A stretch of 64,000 nt of DNA from Paenibacillus taihuensis (GCF_003386535.1 NZ_QTTN01000028.1:22562-86561); one strand, 5' to 3'; counted from the stretch's first letter, positions 18,373 through 27,337 are shown. Numbers and translations: made by a program. The notes: generated by a model from the sequence alone, not told the origin.

Positions 18373-19656
18373 TCACCTGATCATGACCGCCGCGTTGCCT
18401 GCCGTAAGCACGATCGTGATGGCCAGGAAGAACATCAGTCCGACTGCGGCCAGCGCAGCGAAGACGTAAATTAAAGTTTTGCCGATCGTCTGCAGGCAGG
18501 TCACGATCGGACTGTCACCGAGCGGCTGCATGATGGCGGCAGATACGTTGTAGATGAGTGCGAGCGTCATAATCTTCACCGCAGGGAATGCGCATAGGAA
18601 CAAAATGATGACTACGCCTGCGATCCCGATCGCGTTCTTGACGAGCAGCGAAGCCGACATGACCGTATCAGCAGCATCCGAGAAGGTTCGTCCAATGACA
18701 GGTACGAAGTTGCCTGTAATGAACTTCGCCGTCCGCATCGTTACGCCGTCTGTGACGGAGCCCGTCGCCCCTTGCACCGAGATAACCCCGAGAAACACCG
18801 TCAGCATGATGCCCATCAGCCCGACACTGAAATTGCGGAGCACGTTCGCCAGCTGCGTTACCTTGAACTTATCCGACACGGCGCTTGCGATATGAAGCAC
18901 GGCAGAGAAGAACAGGAGCGGAAAAACGACGGTATAGATGATGGAGCCCACCGCGTTGATCATGAAGACAATGAGCGGATGGAGCACCGAAACGGTAACG
19001 ACGCTCCCCATTGTTGCAAGCAGTGTCAGCAGCAGCGGCACCATCGCGAGCATGAACTGGATCATTCCGGTGATGGCGTCCTTCGCATAGCCGATTGCGA
19101 CGTTGAAGCTGTTCACCGCCAGCACGATCATGACCATGTAGGCGATGCTGTAGGCCACTTTGCTCACAGTATTACGCTCGAACGCGGTCTGCATCGTCTC
19201 CAGCATCATGCTGAACACCGTCAGAATGACGATCGTGACGAGCAGCTTGCCATTGTAAAGGATCTCGTGCAGCACGTATCTCAGCAGTCCCGAGATGACC
19301 GTCGTCAGTTTGAGTCCTTCGCCGCCTGGCACGACCATCTCCGCAAAGCTTGGCACTTTATTTTCCGGGAAGAAGCCGCTGTATTCCTTCATCAGCTTGT
19401 TCCAGTAATCCTCAACAGCCTCCGTGTTAATGCCCTTCAGCTGTTGATTCGCAAGCGCTGCATTGACTTCGGGCGCACTAGGATCGGCACCTGACCTCGA
19501 TGCTGACGGTCGATCCATCTGTTCTGTCTGCTGCATCTGATCGTCAGGCCCATTCGATGCTGCCATTGCCGCCACCGGCAGAAGTGCGAGAAGTGCGAAC
19601 AGGACGACGGCTACGAGCATCGTGTTACGGATCAACCATCGTCTCATCTGCATCAT
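18373..19656 (-). CDS. spoIIIAE: Stage III sporulation protein AE
   Basis: A polytopic membrane component of the SpoIIIA complex. It has a signal/anchor segment at residues 10-32, a variable extracytoplasmic stretch (about 35-120) and about seven membrane helices. TTG 19665 overlaps the spoIIIAD stop, but ATG 19656 lies nine bases after GGGAG and is preferred (about 427 residues). Confidence 0.95.
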   Translation of the reverse strand: MMQMRRWLIRNTMLVAVVLFALLALLPVAAMAASNGPDDQMQQTEQMDRPSASRSGADPSAPEVNAALANQQLKGINTEAVEDYWNKLMKEYSGFFPENKVPSFAEMVVPGGEGLKLTTVISGLLRYVLHEILYNGKLLVTIVILTVFSMMLETMQTAFERNTVSKVAYSIAYMVMIVLAVNSFNVAIGYAKDAITGMIQFMLAMVPLLLTLLATMGSVVTVSVLHPLIVFMINAVGSIIYTVVFPLLFFSAVLHIASAVSDKFKVTQLANVLRNFSVGLMGIMLTVFLGVISVQGATGSVTDGVTMRTAKFITGNFVPVIGRTFSDAADTVMSASLLVKNAIGIAGVVIILFLCAFPAVKIMTLALIYNVSAAIMQPLGDSPIVTCLQTIGKTLIYVFAALAAVGLMFFLAITIVLTAGNAAVMIR

Positions 19657-19661
19657 CTGGT

Positions 19662-20057
19662 TCAACTCCCTACCGGCAACAGGCCGAGCACTGTTTCTAC
19701 GATGACGCTGATGATCGGCACTGCGAGCACGAGAATGAGGATTTTGCCGGCAAATTCGATCTTCGAGGCAATGCTCTCCTGCCCCGCGTCTCGTACAATC
19801 TGCGAGCCGAATTCGGCGATGTAGGCGATGCCGATGATTTTCAGAATCGTCTTCAGATAGATCGACGGGATGCCGGACCGATCCGCGAGCTGCTCGAGCA
19901 CATTTAATACGGCGTCGATTTTGCCAACGACATACAAGAAGATGAACAGTCCTGTAAATGCAGCCAGCAGAAAAGCGAACATCGGCTTCTGCTCCCGCAG
20001 AACAAGCACGAGTGCTGCTGCCACCAAACCTAGTCCTACAATTTGGATGATTTCCAA
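19662..20057 (-). CDS. spoIIIAD: Stage III sporulation protein AD
   Basis: A 131-residue membrane protein with four predicted helices, the same size as B. subtilis SpoIIIAD. It has the SpoIIIAC/AD-family segment SIYLKTILKIIGIAYIAEFG. The TTG start at 20057 follows AGGTG by eight bases. Its stop overlaps the ribosome site of spoIIIAE. Confidence 0.95.
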   Translation of the reverse strand: MEIIQIVGLGLVAAALVLVLREQKPMFAFLLAAFTGLFIFLYVVGKIDAVLNVLEQLADRSGIPSIYLKTILKIIGIAYIAEFGSQIVRDAGQESIASKIEFAGKILILVLAVPIISVIVETVLGLLPVGS

Positions 20058-20097
20058 AGCCTGTTCACCTGCCTAGCTGTAAAAGCTGTTGTTGTTG

Positions 20098-20301
20098 TCA
20101 TTGAAATAAGAACGTCGTCTTGATTTCCTGAAACAGATCGCCTAATAATCGCAAAATCATGAACAGCACAATGATAAATCCGACCAGCGTCGCCCAGTGC
20201 GCGTATTCCTCCTTGCCGCTTTGCTTCAGAAGCGTATGGATCATGGCGGCGATAAACCCAATTCCGGCGATTTGAAAGATTGCCAATACATCAAAGTTCA
20301 T
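20098..20301 (-). CDS. spoIIIAC: Stage III sporulation protein AC
   Basis: A 67-residue protein with two membrane helices, related to the N-terminal half of SpoIIIAD (IFQIAGIGFIAAMIHTLLKQSGKEEYA). ATG 20301 follows GGGGTG by eight bases. Its size is standard for the family. Confidence 0.95.
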   Translation of the reverse strand: MNFDVLAIFQIAGIGFIAAMIHTLLKQSGKEEYAHWATLVGFIIVLFMILRLLGDLFQEIKTTFLFQ

Positions 20302-20316
20302 TCTTGCGGCACCCCA

Positions 20317-20835
20317 TTAAAGAATCAAAATGACGACGAGTAGAGCAGTGAGTACGCCAAGACTCTTCCACATTTTTGAGAATCGCGAAGCATCTTCCCG
20401 AGCGTTTTCCTCTTCCGCATGGAGCTGTTGAATCGCGAGCTTCAAATGTTTCATCTGGTCTTCCCTGTCGCTGATGCCAAGAGTCGACCCGAGCCGGACT
20501 AGCGCCGCTTGCTCTGGCTGTCGCATCGCAGTATTCGGCCAAATTTCGGCTGCCGCCTGTTCCCAGCATTCGCGGAACGTGAGCTCGGACTGTTCGTCCA
20601 GCCTGCGCCCCACTGCGCGGAACAGCCCTGCGGCTGGTTCCTGCAGCATGGCTGCGCTGCGGCTGATTGCTTCCGGCAGCGGCGTGAAGCCGTATCCGAT
20701 CTCAGTCTCGAGCCGCGTTAGCGCGTAGATCAGCTGGCGAATCTGATTCGGGCGCGAAGCGAATCGCGACGCTTGTACGAACCCGATCATCGTGCCGGCG
20801 AACAGGATGAGCGCAGCTCCAATCAGCTTAACCAC
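20317..20835 (-). CDS. spoIIIAB: Stage III sporulation protein AB
   Basis: A 172-residue protein with N-terminal and C-terminal membrane segments around a helical domain resembling type II secretion factor F. The GTG start at 20835 follows GGGAGG by eight bases and overlaps the spoIIIAA stop, indicating coupling. Confidence 0.95.
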   Translation of the reverse strand: MVKLIGAALILFAGTMIGFVQASRFASRPNQIRQLIYALTRLETEIGYGFTPLPEAISRSAAMLQEPAAGLFRAVGRRLDEQSELTFRECWEQAAAEIWPNTAMRQPEQAALVRLGSTLGISDREDQMKHLKLAIQQLHAEEENAREDASRFSKMWKSLGVLTALLVVILIL

Positions 20836-21838
20836 TGGCGCCGCCTCCCTTCACTGCTGTCGGCTCGCGAGCCGCCGGCGCTCGTCCAGCCGAAGCGGCC
20901 GGCAGCACTCTGCTCATCAGGCTTCCTCCGCTTCGCCGAAGCTCCACGATATGCTGGAAGGCTCCCGCTTCGAGCAGCTTGCCGAGCAGCGGCCGGCCTC
21001 TTGCATCCTCCAGATCCTTGGCATGCGCGGTTGCAATAACGGTCACGCCGGCGTGGCTGGCATCCAGAATGGCTGCGCCGTCCTCTTCGCGGCCGATTTC
21101 GTCGACGATTATAATCTCCGGTGACATGGAGCGAAGCATCATCATCATCCCTTCCGCTTTGGGGCAGGCATCCATCACATCTGTCCGCGGCCCGACATTG
21201 AACGTAGGCACGCCTCTGACGCAGGCTGCAATCTCCGAGCGCTCATCGATAATACCGACTTTGCGGCCAGGCCAGTCCGAAGCAGCAGGATGTCCCCAAG
21301 CTCCACAGCTGACCGCCCTTGCCAAGTCCCGCACAAGTGTTGTCTTTCCTTGCTGCGGCGGTGCGATGATGAGCGTCGATTGCAGCGTCTGCCGCTGAAG
21401 ATCAACGAGCTTCGGCAGCAGCCCGGTTGCCGCGCCGATCACTTCTCTGGCGATCCGCACGTTGAACGCTGCGATATCGCGGATGCCCCGGACATGGCCC
21501 TGCTCCAGAATCGTGCGGCCAGCTAGTCCAATCCGATGACCGCCGGCGACCGTGATATATCCGCGGCGCAGTTCTTCCTCCATCGCATAGAGCGAATGAT
21601 TCGTGACTCGCTCTTGCATTTTGCGGCAAAGCTCCGGGGTTGGCTTGTACGCTTCATCCGGCTTCGCCAGCAGCTTCCCGGTTCCGGATACGAACCAAAA
21701 GCCTTGGCTTGTACTAATTTCAAGCGGCCGGCCTTCGCGGATTCGTATCTCTTCGATGACGTCCTGAATCTTATCCGGAATGCGGCATAGCACATAGGCC
21801 AGCTCGGAAGGCAGCAAATGCAGCACTTTCTTCAGCAT
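20828..21838 (-). CDS. spoIIIAA: Stage III sporulation protein AA (ATPase)
   Basis: SpoIIIAA is the predicted ATPase of the channel, related to secretion ATPases. The 336-residue product has Walker A PPQQGKTT near residue 165, a Walker B-like EIIIVDEIGREED near 245 and ATAHAKDLED. A Ser/Gly/Ala-rich tail makes it somewhat longer than the B. subtilis protein. ATG 21838 follows GGGAGG by nine bases. First gene of the operon. Confidence 0.96.
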   Translation of the reverse strand: MLKKVLHLLPSELAYVLCRIPDKIQDVIEEIRIREGRPLEISTSQGFWFVSGTGKLLAKPDEAYKPTPELCRKMQERVTNHSLYAMEEELRRGYITVAGGHRIGLAGRTILEQGHVRGIRDIAAFNVRIAREVIGAATGLLPKLVDLQRQTLQSTLIIAPPQQGKTTLVRDLARAVSCGAWGHPAASDWPGRKVGIIDERSEIAACVRGVPTFNVGPRTDVMDACPKAEGMMMMLRSMSPEIIIVDEIGREEDGAAILDASHAGVTVIATAHAKDLEDARGRPLLGKLLEAGAFQHIVELRRSGGSLMSRVLPAASAGRAPAAREPTAVKGGGASG

Positions 21839-21907
21839 CGTTCAATCCCTCCCGGCAGCTCCAAAGCTAGATTGCTAGAATGGCGTGATTGTCCATCTTT
21901 ATAACCA

Positions 21908-21937
21908 ATTCTATTCAATGGAACGCAGCATTATGAC
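21908..21937 (-). promoter_or_regulatory. Candidate SigE promoter of spoIIIA
   Basis: On the minus strand GTCATAAT (21930-21937), a 14-base spacer and AATAGAAT (21908-21915). This matches the SigE pattern (-35 like GTCATATT, -10 like CATACAAT, six of eight bases). It lies between yqhV and spoIIIAA, where the B. subtilis operon promoter is. Confidence 0.4.
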
Positions 21938-21970
21938 AAATCTAGACGTCTATGAACGATTGCTGGAAGG

Positions 21971-22237
21971 CTACTTTTTCAGCACCCCGGTCAAAATGCA
22001 CGCGACGCCGCCAACGATCCACAGCATTTTGCCAAACGAGATTTTGTCCGAAAGTCCCACGAGTCCGATCGTCGTCGTGGAGATAAGCACCAGTGGACCG
22101 ACGAACGCCAGTGAAGTGTTGACAACTAACGCTTTATCAACCTGATTGAGCCGCAGCATGAGCAGTGCCGCCAAAATTTCGAGCGAGCCGGAGAAAATCC
22201 GAATCGTCGCCATGCTCATTACAATTTTGTTCAGCAT
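21971..22237 (-). CDS. yqhV: YqhV family small membrane protein (DUF2619)
   Basis: An 88-residue protein with three hydrophobic segments and the family pattern SGSLEILAALLMLRLNQVDKAL. In B. subtilis yqhV also sits immediately upstream of spoIIIAA, so the position supports the call. Function is unknown, but the conserved link to the operon suggests a sporulation role. Confidence 0.9.
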   Translation of the reverse strand: MLNKIVMSMATIRIFSGSLEILAALLMLRLNQVDKALVVNTSLAFVGPLVLISTTTIGLVGLSDKISFGKMLWIVGGVACILTGVLKK

Positions 22238-22392
22238 ATCTATCTCCTCTCTTCCAATTGTTGCAAGATGCGAGATGCATTTTGCCCATTGTCCCTCTAC
22301 TTCTTCTACTACTAGAACCGCTCTCGTATAGCTTATGCGGACTTGCTATTCTTTCATTCTCACAAAATTAGGCGTATGCGCACTGTCATCAG

Positions 22393-22421
22393 CACACGAT
22401 CTGGGCGCACTGCATATATTG
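22393..22421 (+). promoter_or_regulatory. SigK-like promoter candidate for the sulfolactate genes
   Basis: CACA (22393-22396), a 16-base spacer and CATATATTG (22413-22421) fit the late mother-cell pattern mACm-16-CATAnnnTA except for the last base. It is about 40 bases before the comA start. Short motifs like this occur by chance, so this is weak evidence. Confidence 0.3.
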
Positions 22422-22461
22422 CTGTGGAAATGAAACGACCTGCGAATTGTGAGGAGATATC

Positions 22462-23298
22462 ATGAGATCAATTAATGTGGCGGCTTGGCCTTCCGTACTC
22501 AGCGACCCAAGCGGCCAGCGCGAGATGTCCAGCCGCAGCGCTCACGAGCGCGGCAAAACGATGGTAATTGACAAAGGGCTAGGACGCCACGCGTTCTCCG
22601 ATCTGCTTGAGACGTCTGCAAGCTATATGGATTGCATTAAATTCGGATTCGGCACTGCGCCGTTATATCCGACGGACCTCCTTCTGAGCAAAATCGAACA
22701 AGCGAAACGATGCGGCCTTACCGTCATGCCAGGAGGCACGCTGCTGGAGTCCGCGGTGCAGCAAGACGTCGTGGCTGCCTTTTTCCGGACGATTTGCCGG
22801 CTTGGCTTTAACGGAATTGAAGTGTCCGATGGCACGATTGAGTTGAGCCGCAAGCAGCGCGCCGAGCTTATTCAAGAAGGAGTTAAGAACGGACTTCGCG
22901 TCGTTTCTGAATATGGGAAGAAGCTGACCGGCTCGCTTGTCGATGTCCAGGAGCTTGTCGCTACCGCTGAGGCAGACTGGCATGCAGGTTCAGAAATGGT
23001 GACGATTGAAGCAAGAGAATCCGGCGTCGGCGTTGGACTGTTCGATGCCAATGGCAATTGCGCGCAAAGCGTGCTCGAAACGGTAAGCCGTGCTTTCGGC
23101 GGCGATGTTAGCCGCATTATGTGGGAAACGCCGCTGAAGCACCAACAGGTGCTGATGCTGCAAACCTTCGGCTCCGATGTGCACCTCGGCAACATTCAGC
23201 CGGGCGAGGTATTAGCACTTGAAACGATGCGGCGGGGGCTGCGCTCCGACACATTCTGTTTCGGGGTACATGTCGAGCCGTTTGTTTATATGATTTAA
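22462..23298 (+). CDS. comA: Phosphosulfolactate synthase
   Basis: ComA (YitD in B. subtilis, unrelated to the competence regulator) adds sulfite to phosphoenolpyruvate to give 2-phospho-3-sulfolactate. The 278-residue TIM-barrel protein has KFGFGTAPLYP, MPGGTLLE, FNGIEVSDGTIEL and MVTIEARESG, typical of the family. ATG 22462 follows GAGGAG by six bases. It is immediately followed by the matching phosphatase. Bacilli use the pair to make sulfolactate, an abundant spore solute, rather than coenzyme M; that role here is inferred. Confidence 0.92.
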   Translation: MRSINVAAWPSVLSDPSGQREMSSRSAHERGKTMVIDKGLGRHAFSDLLETSASYMDCIKFGFGTAPLYPTDLLLSKIEQAKRCGLTVMPGGTLLESAVQQDVVAAFFRTICRLGFNGIEVSDGTIELSRKQRAELIQEGVKNGLRVVSEYGKKLTGSLVDVQELVATAEADWHAGSEMVTIEARESGVGVGLFDANGNCAQSVLETVSRAFGGDVSRIMWETPLKHQQVLMLQTFGSDVHLGNIQPGEVLALETMRRGLRSDTFCFGVHVEPFVYMI

Positions 23299-23357
23299 TG
23301 CGGTTTCGGCATGCCGGTTCTACCGTTTTAGGAATTTCAGGAAGGAAGCGTTAACTC

Positions 23358-24068
23358 ATGCAAATTGAAGTCATCTCCAACGTAAATGAAGCGCAGGCTG
23401 AGCGGTTCAGCCATCGGACGGCGATCGTTATTGATGTGCTTCGCGCAACGAGCACGATTGTCGCTGCGCTTTCCGCCGGGGCCGCAGGGATCGTCCCTGT
23501 GGAAACCGTGCTGGAAGCAAGAGCGCTTCTATGCGAAGGACAGGTGCTGGCGGGAGAGCGGTTTTGCCGTAAAATCCCCGGATTCGATCTCGGCAACTCC
23601 CCCGAGGAATTTACCGCTGAAGCGGTTCGCGGGCGTCGGGTCGTTCTGACGACGACGAACGGCACGCGGGCACTGCACAAAGCGATGCGCGCCGACCATG
23701 TGCTGGCGGGATCGCTGAACAATGCGGCGGCATGCGCGCGCGCTGCGATGGAGCTGCGCCGTGATCTTGTGCTGCTGTGCGCCGGCAGCCATGATGAATT
23801 TGCGCTGGAAGACGGCGTATGCGCGGGCCTGCTCATCAGCGAGCTTCAGGCGCTTTGCTCTGCGCCGCTTGAGATGAATGATTTTGGCGCGGCTATGCTG
23901 GGGTTGTATCGGAATACAGCCGATCATCTCTATGAGGTCATTTCCGGCAGCGTAACGGGAAAACGATTGATTAAGTATGGCAGCGGCCGCGACGTGGAGC
24001 GATGCAGTGTCGTCAATTGCAGCAGTATCGTGCCGCGGATGCAAGGCGACATGCTTGTACAAGGGTAA
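23358..24068 (+). CDS. comB: 2-phosphosulfolactate phosphatase
   Basis: ComB (YitC) removes phosphate from 2-phosphosulfolactate to give (R)-sulfolactate. The 236-residue protein has the family landmarks VIDVLRATSTIV near residue 27, GNSPEEF, LTTTNGTRAL and GSHDEFALEDGVCAG. It begins 59 bases after comA on the same strand. No ComC or ComDE genes for coenzyme M are nearby, so sulfolactate is the likely end product. Confidence 0.92.
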   Translation: MQIEVISNVNEAQAERFSHRTAIVIDVLRATSTIVAALSAGAAGIVPVETVLEARALLCEGQVLAGERFCRKIPGFDLGNSPEEFTAEAVRGRRVVLTTTNGTRALHKAMRADHVLAGSLNNAAACARAAMELRRDLVLLCAGSHDEFALEDGVCAGLLISELQALCSAPLEMNDFGAAMLGLYRNTADHLYEVISGSVTGKRLIKYGSGRDVERCSVVNCSSIVPRMQGDMLVQG

Positions 24069-24171
24069 CTCGGATTAGACATATCGCGAGAGCTTGTTCC
24101 ATACACTGGAAGTATGGACGCTCCATGTTCATTTGCGGGGCGGCGACAACGGTTGAAGGAGTCGGGCAAGT

Positions 24172-24636
24172 ATGAGCGGGGAAGTCGTATTAGTTGTACT
24201 CATTATTATTGGCTTAATTGGACGATCGCCGATCATCTCAACAGCGGCATGCGTGCTCTTGATTGTGAAGCTCGTTCATCTGCAGCGCTTCTTGCCCACA
24301 ATTGAGCGGAGAGGATTAGAGCTCGGACTGCTGTTCCTTACGTTTAGCGTGCTTGTTCCGTTCGCTTCGGAGCGAATCACAACCAAAGATATGCTCAGCG
24401 TCGTCACTTCATGGCCTGGCATCCTCGCCCTGACAGGAGGCGCGATCGCCACTTACGTCAACGGCAAAGGTCTTGAGATGCTGCGGCTCGATCCGCAGCT
24501 GATCGTCGGCCTCGTCGTCGGCTCGATCTTCGGCATCGTCTTTCTGCGCGGAATCCCCGTCGGCCCTCTTATGGCCGCCGGTATCACCGCGATCTTGTTC
24601 AAGCTGTTTAGCTTTATTGCCGGACGCTTTTTTTAG
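24172..24636 (+). CDS. DUF441 family membrane protein
   Basis: A 154-residue protein with four hydrophobic segments and the family pattern [12 protein letters not shown] … [19 protein letters not shown]441 members (YtwI type) are widespread in Bacilli with unknown function. ATG 24172 follows GAAGGAG by ten bases. It lies about 100 bases after comB with no terminator between. Confidence 0.88.
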   Translation: MSGEVVLVVLIIIGLIGRSPIISTAACVLLIVKLVHLQRFLPTIERRGLELGLLFLTFSVLVPFASERITTKDMLSVVTSWPGILALTGGAIATYVNGKGLEMLRLDPQLIVGLVVGSIFGIVFLRGIPVGPLMAAGITAILFKLFSFIAGRFF

Positions 24637-24656
24637 CGACGAGCGTGGGGTGAAGC

Positions 24657-24697
24657 AAAGAAGCTCCCCAGTTGGTTGTTGGTTGGGGAGCTTCTTT
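24657..24697. terminator. Bidirectional terminator after the DUF441 gene
   Basis: AAAGAAGCTCCCCA pairs perfectly with TGGGGAGCTTCTTT (14 bp), and both flanks supply T-runs. It closes the plus-strand comA-comB-DUF441 unit. Confidence 0.85.
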
Positions 24698-24726
24698 GTT
24701 TGTGTGTGAGGAAGTACATGGTTTGT

Positions 24727-25062
24727 GTAGGTACCTGGAGTACACTCTTTCGCTCGAATCATCGTTATTCCGCCAATGTAGGCACCTGGAGTACATTCTT
24801 TCACTCAAAACACTGGTATTCCGCCAATGTAGGTACTTAGAGTACACTCTTTCGCTCGAATCATCGGTATTCCGCCAATGTAGGTACCTGGAGTACACTC
24901 TTTCACTCAAAACACTGGTATTCCGCTAATGTAGGTACCTGGAGTACATACATAATCTCCATGTAGTCCACCAGACCAGCTACATCTACCAATTCCGCCC
25001 AATTTACTCGAATGTAGTCCACCAGACCGGCTACTTCACCAATTCCGCTTTTCCAATTGTCA
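24727..25062. repeat. Tandem 51-bp intergenic repeat array
   Basis: This fills most of the gene-free stretch 24637-25089. Units starting GTAGGTACCTGGAGTACA begin at 24727, 24778, 24829, 24880 and 24931 (partial), exactly 51 bases apart. Two versions alternate: one with TTTCGCTCGAATCATCG, the other with TTTCACTCAAAACACTGG, each ending TATTCCGCCAAT. A second motif, ATGTAGTCCACCAGACC, follows at 24961 and 25012, again 51 apart. The 17-codon period keeps reading frames open, but I see no ribosome site or start that would make it a gene. Confidence 0.9.
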
Positions 25063-25089
25063 ATTCAACGCACAATGTCCCGCTCAAGT

Positions 25090-26334
25090 TTACTCCCCAT
25101 CAAACCGCCGAAGCACAATCACTGCATTATGCCCGCCGAAGCCGAAGGAGTTGGACATGCCAACGCGAAGATCCGCCTCTCGCGCTATGTTCGGCACGTA
25201 ATCCAGATCGCATTCCGGATCACCCTCTTCCTGATTAATTGTCGGTGGAATGATGCCTTCGCGAAGCGAGTTCACGAGCGCGATCGCTTCGGCTCCGCCT
25301 GCTGCGCCGAGCATATGCCCCGTCATCGACTTGTTTGCCGTGATTGGCACGCGATAGGCATCTTCTCCGAACAGACGCTTGATCGCCTTCGTCTCGGAAA
25401 TATCGCCAAGGTGCGTGCTTGTCGCGTGCGCGCTGATAACGTCCACGTCGCTCGGCGTTAAGCCCGCATCCCGCAGTGCCGACTTCATCGCGAGATAAGC
25501 GCCTAATCCTTCTGGATGCGTCGCGACAATGTGATAGGCGTCCGAGCTAGCTCCGTATCCGATTACTTCACCATAGATTGTAGCGCCTCTTGCAAGGGCA
25601 TGCGATAACGATTCCAGCACGACGATTCCTGCACCTTCGGCAATGACGAAACCGTCGCGGCCACTATCGAAAGGACGGCTCGCACCAGTTGGGTCATCAT
25701 TTCGGTTCGAGAGCGAAGTCGCATTGCCGAAGCTGGCAAGAGATATCTCCGTTACCGCAGCCTCCGCCCCTCCGGCGAACACCACATCAGCGCCTCCCGA
25801 CCGAATAAGACGAAAGGCTTCTCCGATCGCAGTATTCCCGATCGAACATGCCGTCACGGGAGACATGGACGGTCCGTGCGCTCCGAAGCGAATGCTGATC
25901 ATCGCCGAAGCCATGTTCGCGATCATCATCGGAACGAGTGTCGGACTAACTCTATCCGCACCACGATCTCGCAATACTCCGTCCTGCTCGAGCAACGTGT
26001 TCAATCCGCCAATACCGGAGCCGACGTACACGCCTAAGCGCTCATGGTCGATTGAAGCGGCATTCAGACCGGCTTCATTCCATGCCTGCTCGGCTGCAGC
26101 CAGCGCGAACTGAACGAAACGATCCATTCTTCTCGCTTCCTTTCGTCCGAATCTCGCATCGCCGTCGAAATCTCGTACCAGACCGGCGATACGCGACTTG
26201 AACCGACTGACATCATCCAGCGAGTCAATCTCGGTAATACCAGATTCACCTTTCTTCAGCCTCTCCCAGAAGACAGCCGTCTCATTCCCAAGCGGCGATA
26301 TTATACCCGTACCGGTAATGACTACCCGTTCCAT
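25090..26334 (-). CDS. Beta-ketoacyl-ACP synthase II paralogue (FabF-like)
   Basis: KAS II condenses malonyl-ACP with acyl-ACP. The 414-residue thiolase-fold protein keeps the Cys-His-His set: TACSIGNTAIG (nucleophile near 165), SAHATSTHLGD and SMTGHMLGAAGG. The segment after the cysteine reads SIGNT where typical FabF has ATGTN. ATG 26334 follows AGGAGG. It stands alone without fabH, fabD, fabG or acpP and is divergent from an MmyB-type regulator, so it may be a specialised paralogue rather than the housekeeping enzyme. Substrate unknown. Confidence 0.9.
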   Translation of the reverse strand: MERVVITGTGIISPLGNETAVFWERLKKGESGITEIDSLDDVSRFKSRIAGLVRDFDGDARFGRKEARRMDRFVQFALAAAEQAWNEAGLNAASIDHERLGVYVGSGIGGLNTLLEQDGVLRDRGADRVSPTLVPMMIANMASAMISIRFGAHGPSMSPVTACSIGNTAIGEAFRLIRSGGADVVFAGGAEAAVTEISLASFGNATSLSNRNDDPTGASRPFDSGRDGFVIAEGAGIVVLESLSHALARGATIYGEVIGYGASSDAYHIVATHPEGLGAYLAMKSALRDAGLTPSDVDVISAHATSTHLGDISETKAIKRLFGEDAYRVPITANKSMTGHMLGAAGGAEAIALVNSLREGIIPPTINQEEGDPECDLDYVPNIAREADLRVGMSNSFGFGGHNAVIVLRRFDGE

Positions 26335-26398
26335 ATTAATTCCTCCTAATTGCGTTCCGAGTTGCCTGCTATCCCATCTTGCGCTACAATTTATCCTA

Positions 26399-26427
26399 TT
26401 ACAAGTTTGTATTTATCCTAGTATAAT
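26399..26427 (+). promoter_or_regulatory. Promoter of the MmyB-type regulator
   Basis: TTACAA (26399-26404), 17 bases, TATAAT (26422-26427). Two direct copies of ATTTATCCTA flank and overlap it (about 26389 and 26411) and could be operator half-sites shared with the divergent fabF-like gene. Confidence 0.6.
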
Positions 26428-26462
26428 AACTACCAGACTACTACTTGGAGGTTCTATTAATC

Positions 26463-27311
26463 ATGAATCGGCAAGCCAGGCTGCAAGCACTATCCGAATT
26501 TCTCAAGAAGCGCCGCGCGCAAACGATGCCTCAGACGGTTGGCCTGCCTGCAGGCATTCGCAGGAGAACACCTGGGCTGCGGCGTGAGGAAGTCGCACAA
26601 CTCGCAGGAGTAAGCACGACCTGGTACACATGGCTCGAGCAGGGCCGCGATATCCAAGTCTCTGCATCCGTGCTGGACTGCGTCGCTTCGGCGCTCCAAC
26701 TGACCTCCGACGAGCGCAGGTATCTGTTTTCGCTGGCCATGGAGTCCACGAGCACGCCTGCTCCGGAATTGCAGCTGCTCCCGGAGATTCGCCCATCACT
26801 CCAACGGATCTTGAAAGAGCTCCGCTACTGCCCTACGATCGTCACCGACAGGCGATTTCGAATTGTCGGCTGGAATGAAGCCGCTTCCCGCGTATTTCTG
26901 GATTTCGACCTGCTGCCAGCAGAAGACCGCAACCTCGTTCGGCTGTTGTTTGCGCGCAAGGATTTCCGGCGGCTGGCGGCAAATTGGGAGCACTTCGCCT
27001 TGGATTTCCTCGCCATTTTCCGAGCGTATTATGGACGTTATGTAGAAGATGAGTGGTACGAAGACTTCCTCTCGGAGATGAGAGCATCATACCCCGATTT
27101 CGATTCGCTCTGGGAGCGGAGCCGAGTCAGTCTCGCGCCGGAGATGGTAATCGAGTTCCGCCACGCCGCAGCCGGCAAAATGCTGTTCCAGCTGACCTCG
27201 CTGCAAGTGCAAGGCGAGGATGACCTGCGCTGCAGCATCTACACGCCTGCCGCAGACACTACGACTGAGAGCAAGCTGCGAAAGCTGCTCGACACGCAGT
27301 CCCCCTCATAG
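26463..27311 (+). CDS. XRE-family regulator with MmyB-like ligand domain
   Basis: A 282-residue transcription factor. The N-terminal helix-turn-helix (about 5-70) has the RRRTPGLRREEVAQLAGVSTTWYTWLEQGR signature. The C-terminal PAS-like MmyB domain (about 100-270) has FRIVGWNEAASRVFLDF and RNLVRLLFA. Such MLTR proteins commonly control a neighbouring enzyme gene and bind fatty-acid-like ligands, which would suit the divergent KAS gene; that link is inference. ATG 26463 is eleven bases after TTGGAGG; an in-frame TTG lies inside the ribosome site and is rejected. Confidence 0.93.
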   Translation: MNRQARLQALSEFLKKRRAQTMPQTVGLPAGIRRRTPGLRREEVAQLAGVSTTWYTWLEQGRDIQVSASVLDCVASALQLTSDERRYLFSLAMESTSTPAPELQLLPEIRPSLQRILKELRYCPTIVTDRRFRIVGWNEAASRVFLDFDLLPAEDRNLVRLLFARKDFRRLAANWEHFALDFLAIFRAYYGRYVEDEWYEDFLSEMRASYPDFDSLWERSRVSLAPEMVIEFRHAAAGKMLFQLTSLQVQGEDDLRCSIYTPAADTTTESKLRKLLDTQSPS

Positions 27312-27337
27312 CTCATAATCGAAGAAACATAAACACA

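Noticed and set aside
24614..24929. Repetitive peptides (SERVYSRYLHWRN-like) encoded by the 51-bp array
   Set aside because: They arise only because the repeat length is a multiple of three; no start with a ribosome site, and one copy crosses the DUF441 terminator.
24727..25062. CRISPR array
   Set aside because: Units are directly adjacent with no unique spacers, and no cas genes are near.
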